The notes under the pieces were generated by a model. The model saw only the letters and a list, made by a program, of their open reading frames with translations, was not told where the DNA came from and made no database searches. Below, one piece after another: positions 61,050-64,000 of a DNA stretch of 64,000 bases. The DNA is from Hyalangium ruber (GTDB lineage: Bacteria > Myxococcota > Myxococcia > Myxococcales > Myxococcaceae): NCBI RefSeq assembly GCF_034259325.1, contig NZ_JAXIVS010000009.1, positions 186,001-250,000 on the forward strand, in the 5' to 3' direction. Each line of letters starts with the position of its first letter. The first letter of the stretch is position 1. The position numbers and the translations under genes were made by a program.

Positions 61050-61556
61050 CTACGGTTTGGCCTGGGTCGGGGCTTGCGGCGCCGGGCGGCGACGCGACGA
61101 GGTGTGGGAGTGGCGGATCTTCCAGCTCCCGTCCTTGTCCTTGACGAGCACCATCGTCTCCAAGCCCGCGCTGTCGATGTCGCGGTCCTTCATCTTCGCC
61201 TTCAGTGTGTAGGTCGCCGTGACCCATGCCACCTTGGCACCCTTTTCGGGCACATGGGGCGTCACGTCGACCAGAGCGAACTGCAGGTTCTGAAATTCCT
61301 TCAGCTCGGGACCGAGGTGATGATCGCGGTATGAGGCCCAGCCGTTGTCGATGCTGCCGCCCTCGTAAATGGTGGCCTGCTCATCGTAGAAGCTTCCGAG
61401 CGCCTTGAGATCCTTCGCGTTGAGCGCGGCGACGTAGCCCTCAAGCCATTTCTTGATCTTCGCTTCCTCTTGCGCATCCTGGGCCTGAGCGGGTGATGCA
61501 ACGAGCGCCAGGATGGCAACGCCGAGTGCGGCGACACGTACAGCAATACGATGCAT
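61050..61556 (-). CDS. exported NTF2/SnoaL-like (DUF4440) protein
   Basis: A 168-residue periplasmic protein. The signal is MHRIAVRVAALGVAILALVASPAQAQ. The mature part has the cone-like NTF2 pattern: KKWLEGYVAALNAKDLKALG, YDEQATIYEGG and MVLVKDKDGSWKIRHSHTS. DUF4440 members are often ketosteroid-isomerase-like; no catalytic residues are certain. It lies upstream of the P-type ATPase gene on the same strand (gap about 170 bases). Confidence 0.78.
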   Translation of the reverse strand: MHRIAVRVAALGVAILALVASPAQAQDAQEEAKIKKWLEGYVAALNAKDLKALGSFYDEQATIYEGGSIDNGWASYRDHHLGPELKEFQNLQFALVDVTPHVPEKGAKVAWVTATYTLKAKMKDRDIDSAGLETMVLVKDKDGSWKIRHSHTSSRRRPAPQAPTQAKP

Positions 61557-61646
61557 GGAGTCCTCCGGTGGTAAGTCCGTCCTGGCTCAGATGGGTGGGG
61601 GGCGGGGCTGCTGGCGTCAATGCTGATGCCCGGAGCCGTGGTTTCC

Positions 61647-62084
61647 CTAGCCGTGGTGCTCGTCGTGCTTAGCGGGGGCCTGCGCTCCCGTGAAGGTGAA
61701 GCGGGCGCTCTGGGTGGTGCCGCCGACCGAGACAGTAACGATGGCGGTGGCCTTGCCCTGGGCCGCGGTGAGCTGCTTGCGGACGTCGTCCGGCAGAGAG
61801 GCTTCCAGCGCATTGCCGCGCGCAGACAGTTGGAGCTCCTGCTTCCCCTTACCGACCAGCAGCACGGCCTTGGCCTCCTTGGGAGGAGCCACGGTCCGCT
61901 CCTTCTCGTCGAGGACGTAGACAACGAGCTTGTCGGCCTCGAGGAGCGCCTCGACGTGGCCCTTGCCGGCGGTCTTCACCTGGCCGCCGTGAGGGGAGCC
62001 GTGGGCATGGTCCTCCTGGGCCCCAGCGCTGCCTACGCAAGCCAGGACGGTGAGCGTGAAGAGACGAATCAAGGTCTTCTTCAT
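61647..62084 (-). CDS. exported His-rich protein, probable metal-handling
   Basis: A 145-residue exported protein. The signal is MKKTLIRLFTLTVLACVGSAGAQ, which fixes the start at 62084. His clusters lie at both ends of the mature protein (DHAHGSPHGGQ and KHDEHHG), with a beta-sandwich-like middle (EADKLVVYVLDEKE, SVGGTTQSARFTFTG). It probably binds copper or a similar metal in the periplasm. It sits among metal genes on the same strand, downstream of a palindromic pair. Confidence 0.7.
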   Translation of the reverse strand: MKKTLIRLFTLTVLACVGSAGAQEDHAHGSPHGGQVKTAGKGHVEALLEADKLVVYVLDEKERTVAPPKEAKAVLLVGKGKQELQLSARGNALEASLPDDVRKQLTAAQGKATAIVTVSVGGTTQSARFTFTGAQAPAKHDEHHG

Positions 62085-62149
62085 GGATGGCACTCCGGAG
62101 CGTGGTGCTGCAAGGCGCACCTTCGGTGGACTGAACTCTCGAAGAAGCA

Positions 62150-62187
62150 AAGCGCTTGCCAAGGCATGGCCTGCTTGGAAGCGCTTG
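62150..62187. promoter_or_regulatory. paired AAGCGCTTG palindromes upstream of the His-rich gene
   Basis: AAGCGCTTG occurs at 62150-62158 and 62179-62187, 29 bases apart (close to three helical turns), in a larger imperfect dyad (AGCGCTTGCCAAG with CTTGGAAGCGCT). It lies about 70 bases upstream of the His-rich gene and beyond the DUF305 stop, so it may be an operator or the terminator of DUF305. Confidence 0.4.
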
Positions 62188-62322
62188 AAAGAGCAAGGTC
62201 AGCTCCCTCGATTCCGCTCATTCGGTAGGCCCGGCTAGTGATGGTTTGGGTTACACCGTGATGACGTGGAGCAAGACTGCAGAGGAGGCGCGCCCCTTCA
62301 GCCTCAAGTGAATCCTGGCCAG

Positions 62323-62907
62323 CTACGGCTGGCTGCCGTACCAGCTTTTGCGCCACTCGATCATCCTGCCGATTTCTTCCGACTGCGCGTCGATGATGGC
62401 TCGGGACATGGAGCGGATCTGCTCGATATCGCTGCGCTGGAGAGCAACCGTGGCCATCTGAATCGCCCCTGCATGATGGGGGAGCATCGAGTCGATGAAG
62501 GCTTTGTCGACGTCCGGCTGCTGGGCCATCTCGGCGGGCATCAGCATGCCGGCGTTCTCCATGTCGGCGTGATTCATCATCGTTGGCACTTCGGAGGTAC
62601 CGAAGTGGGACTGCTTGAGGGCCTTGAGTTCGTCGATCTCCTTGCGCTGGTCCTCGATCATCTTCGCGGCGAGCGTTTTGAGCTCCGAGCGGGTGCCTTT
62701 CTGCTGTTCAACCTCCGCCATCTCGGTGGCCATCTGATGGTGCGCCGCCATCATGTCGATGAAGCGCTCATCCGAATAGCTCCCGTCCATGACTAGCCGC
62801 TCGGGCGCCATCTCGTCGCCCATGTTCAACCCCTTGTCGTCTCCGCAGGCCACGGCGAGCGTGACAACGGCGAGCGCGAGCACCCTACCCAGCTTTGACG
62901 GTGTCAT
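62323..62907 (-). CDS. DUF305-family lipoprotein
   Basis: A 194-residue lipoprotein (signal MTPSKLGRVLALAVVTLAVAC, lipobox AVAC). Two DUF305 ferritin-like repeats are visible: FIDMMAAHHQMATEMAEV and FIDSMLPHHAGAIQMATV, each with a His-His pair and Met residues that could ligate copper. DUF305 proteins commonly accompany copper-resistance genes. GGGAGG is just ahead of the ATG at 62907. It is upstream of the His-rich gene on the same strand. Confidence 0.85.
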   Translation of the reverse strand: MTPSKLGRVLALAVVTLAVACGDDKGLNMGDEMAPERLVMDGSYSDERFIDMMAAHHQMATEMAEVEQQKGTRSELKTLAAKMIEDQRKEIDELKALKQSHFGTSEVPTMMNHADMENAGMLMPAEMAQQPDVDKAFIDSMLPHHAGAIQMATVALQRSDIEQIRSMSRAIIDAQSEEIGRMIEWRKSWYGSQP

Positions 62908-63152
62908 AAGCCTCCCATGTAGCGGCATGGTCGGCTGCTCCTCCCCTTCGAGGCGCAGGGCATACCGCTGAGCTACGAGGGTGTTCACTGCCTGCGGGGG
63001 TGCCATCTGTGACGTAGAGCGTCACGTATTCAAGGGCAGGGGCTCTGTCCCGTACTCGCCGGAGCGCAGGGCAATGTCCAAGAGCCCATCGCAAGCCCGC
63101 TCTGGTCCTCGCGCCTACTGCGGCCTCTCGAGAGCCAGTATTCGAAGGAGGA

Positions 63153-64000
63153 TCACTCCGTGAAGTTCGCGTTGGGCTGCATCTGGAAGACCCATAGAGG
63201 AAGCACGCTGCGCGAGTAGTCGAAATCTGGTGGGATGAGGTTTGTGTACTCGCCAGGCTCGAAATCCGTGCGCACGCCGGCAATCCGTCCCTTCCTCATC
63301 GTCTTGTGGTGGTAAAGCCGAGAGAGCATTCCGCTCAACGTTCCGACGACGTCGAAGCCTTGTTTCTCCTGCTGCGAGCTCTCAGGATCAGGTTCAACGG
63401 GGATCTCCACGGCGACAATTCCCCCGTGTTCATCCGTCTCCACGCGTTGCTCCCCTTCTTGCCATCTCCCGTAAAACATGAGGAAGGCCGCGATGCGCAA
63501 TTCAGTGGGGTCGGTAATCCGTCCATGATCCGAATAGATCCCGACCGACTGAATCTCCAGGAGTTGTTTCTGGCGGCGTGCAGGTCGACCCTTGCGAGTG
63601 AGCTGGGCTCCAGAGATGGGCTTGGTCTCCACCCGAAAGCGTAGTGGGGCTCTGGATGCTACGCTCAGGTCACCAACGAGAGCCATTTCGTTGACGGCTA
63701 TTGCCTTTTTGAACGTAAGGCTGCGCTGTCCACCGGTGTGCGCGAGATGGTGCTCGCGCACCAGAGTCCAGGTGCTCCAGCGCGCCCAGTAGGTGGCGAA
63801 GAACAGCTCGCACCTCATTGCGTGAGCATATGCCGTGAGTTCCATCACATAATCCGACTTGAATGTCTGCGGCTCGAAGCCCCCCTTCTGATGGTAGTTC
63901 TTGACCTCCGCTAGCGCCTGGGTGTCGTCGGCAAGGAGCAGCCGGAAATCAGGGGGACGTATGGCATGAGGGAGCTTGTGAAAGACGTCCCCCTCATCCT
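63153..64000 (-). CDS. nuclease-like protein, C-terminal part (runs off window)
   Basis: The frame stays open from the window edge down to the stop at 63153, giving about 280 residues; the start lies beyond base 64000. Near the top are PPDFRLLLADD and ALAEVKNYHQK, a D...(E)xK arrangement as in PD-(D/E)xK nucleases, followed by helical text (YVMELTAYAHAMRCELFF). The C-terminal half is beta-rich (VAVEIPVEPDPE) with a WVFQMQ end. A restriction or DNA-repair nuclease is likely but the family is not recognised. Confidence 0.6.
   Translation of the reverse strand, partial: DEGDVFHKLPHAIRPPDFRLLLADDTQALAEVKNYHQKGGFEPQTFKSDYVMELTAYAHAMRCELFFATYWARWSTWTLVREHHLAHTGGQRSLTFKKAIAVNEMALVGDLSVASRAPLRFRVETKPISGAQLTRKGRPARRQKQLLEIQSVGIYSDHGRITDPTELRIAAFLMFYGRWQEGEQRVETDEHGGIVAVEIPVEPDPESSQQEKQGFDVVGTLSGMLSRLYHHKTMRKGRIAGVRTDFEPGEYTNLIPPDFDYSRSVLPLWVFQMQPNANFTE

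Overview
The window is high-GC DNA (close to 70% G+C in most genes) from a myxobacterium of the Myxococcales/Cystobacterineae type. The strongest sign is a complete collinear copy of the gltD-E-F-G-H-I-J gliding-motility locus (the G1 cluster of Myxococcus xanthus). Families concentrated in myxobacteria support this: DUF2381/TIGR02268, AgmX/PglI C-terminal tails, and many lipoproteins and Ser/Thr kinases. The species cannot be fixed from sequence alone.

Region 1 (1-7.9 kb) is ordinary chromosome: an ABC exporter pair, aspartate kinase (lysC), two lipoproteins, a TerC membrane protein, a CheB-like methylesterase whose phospho-acceptor Asp is Glu, and a DnaC-like loader ATPase with a partner gene. 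Region 2 (8.0-32.9 kb) is the glt locus on the + strand. It encodes a periplasmic TPR protein (GltD), a TPR lipoprotein (GltE), small exported GltF/CglF, the FHA/TonB-like inner-membrane protein GltG, the outer-membrane barrel GltH/CglE, an unnamed disordered Gly/Arg/Glu-rich TPR protein, the 4098-residue TPR protein GltI/AgmK, and GltJ/AgmX (zinc finger, GYF, TM, TonB-like tail). Together they form the envelope-spanning focal-adhesion machinery. A large inverted repeat follows gltJ.

Region 3 (33-39.1 kb) holds a Cys-rich lipoprotein, a YwqK/MORN-repeat protein, a protein that looks like a divergent RelA/SpoT-type nucleotidyltransferase, an Ig-like lipoprotein, and ffh.

Region 4 starts at a tRNA-Leu(TAA) gene at 39204-39289. 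Immediately next to it are a tyrosine integrase, an excisionase-like protein and a DnaG/RepA-type primase-helicase, the recombination and replication module of an integrated element. An intact IS5-family insertion sequence (43073-44403, CTAG duplication) sits exactly on a neighbouring stop codon. The cargo is a defence and competition set: a lipoprotein and a Ser/Thr kinase, two XRE repressors, a second kinase, a DUF2381 protein, a lipoprotein with a C-terminal PD-(D/E)xK toxin domain (SitA-like) and its Imm52-like immunity protein, a third XRE regulator, a stand-alone Mrr-like nuclease, small membrane proteins and a protein ending in a HEPN-type Rx4H motif. Related dyads precede both kinase operons, suggesting a shared XRE regulator. 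The distal boundary of the element was not found.

Region 5 (58.4-64 kb, - strand) looks like metal homeostasis: a Cu/heavy-metal P1B ATPase, an exported NTF2-like protein, a His-rich exported protein and a DUF305 lipoprotein. It ends with a truncated gene with a nuclease-like D...ExK motif running off the window.
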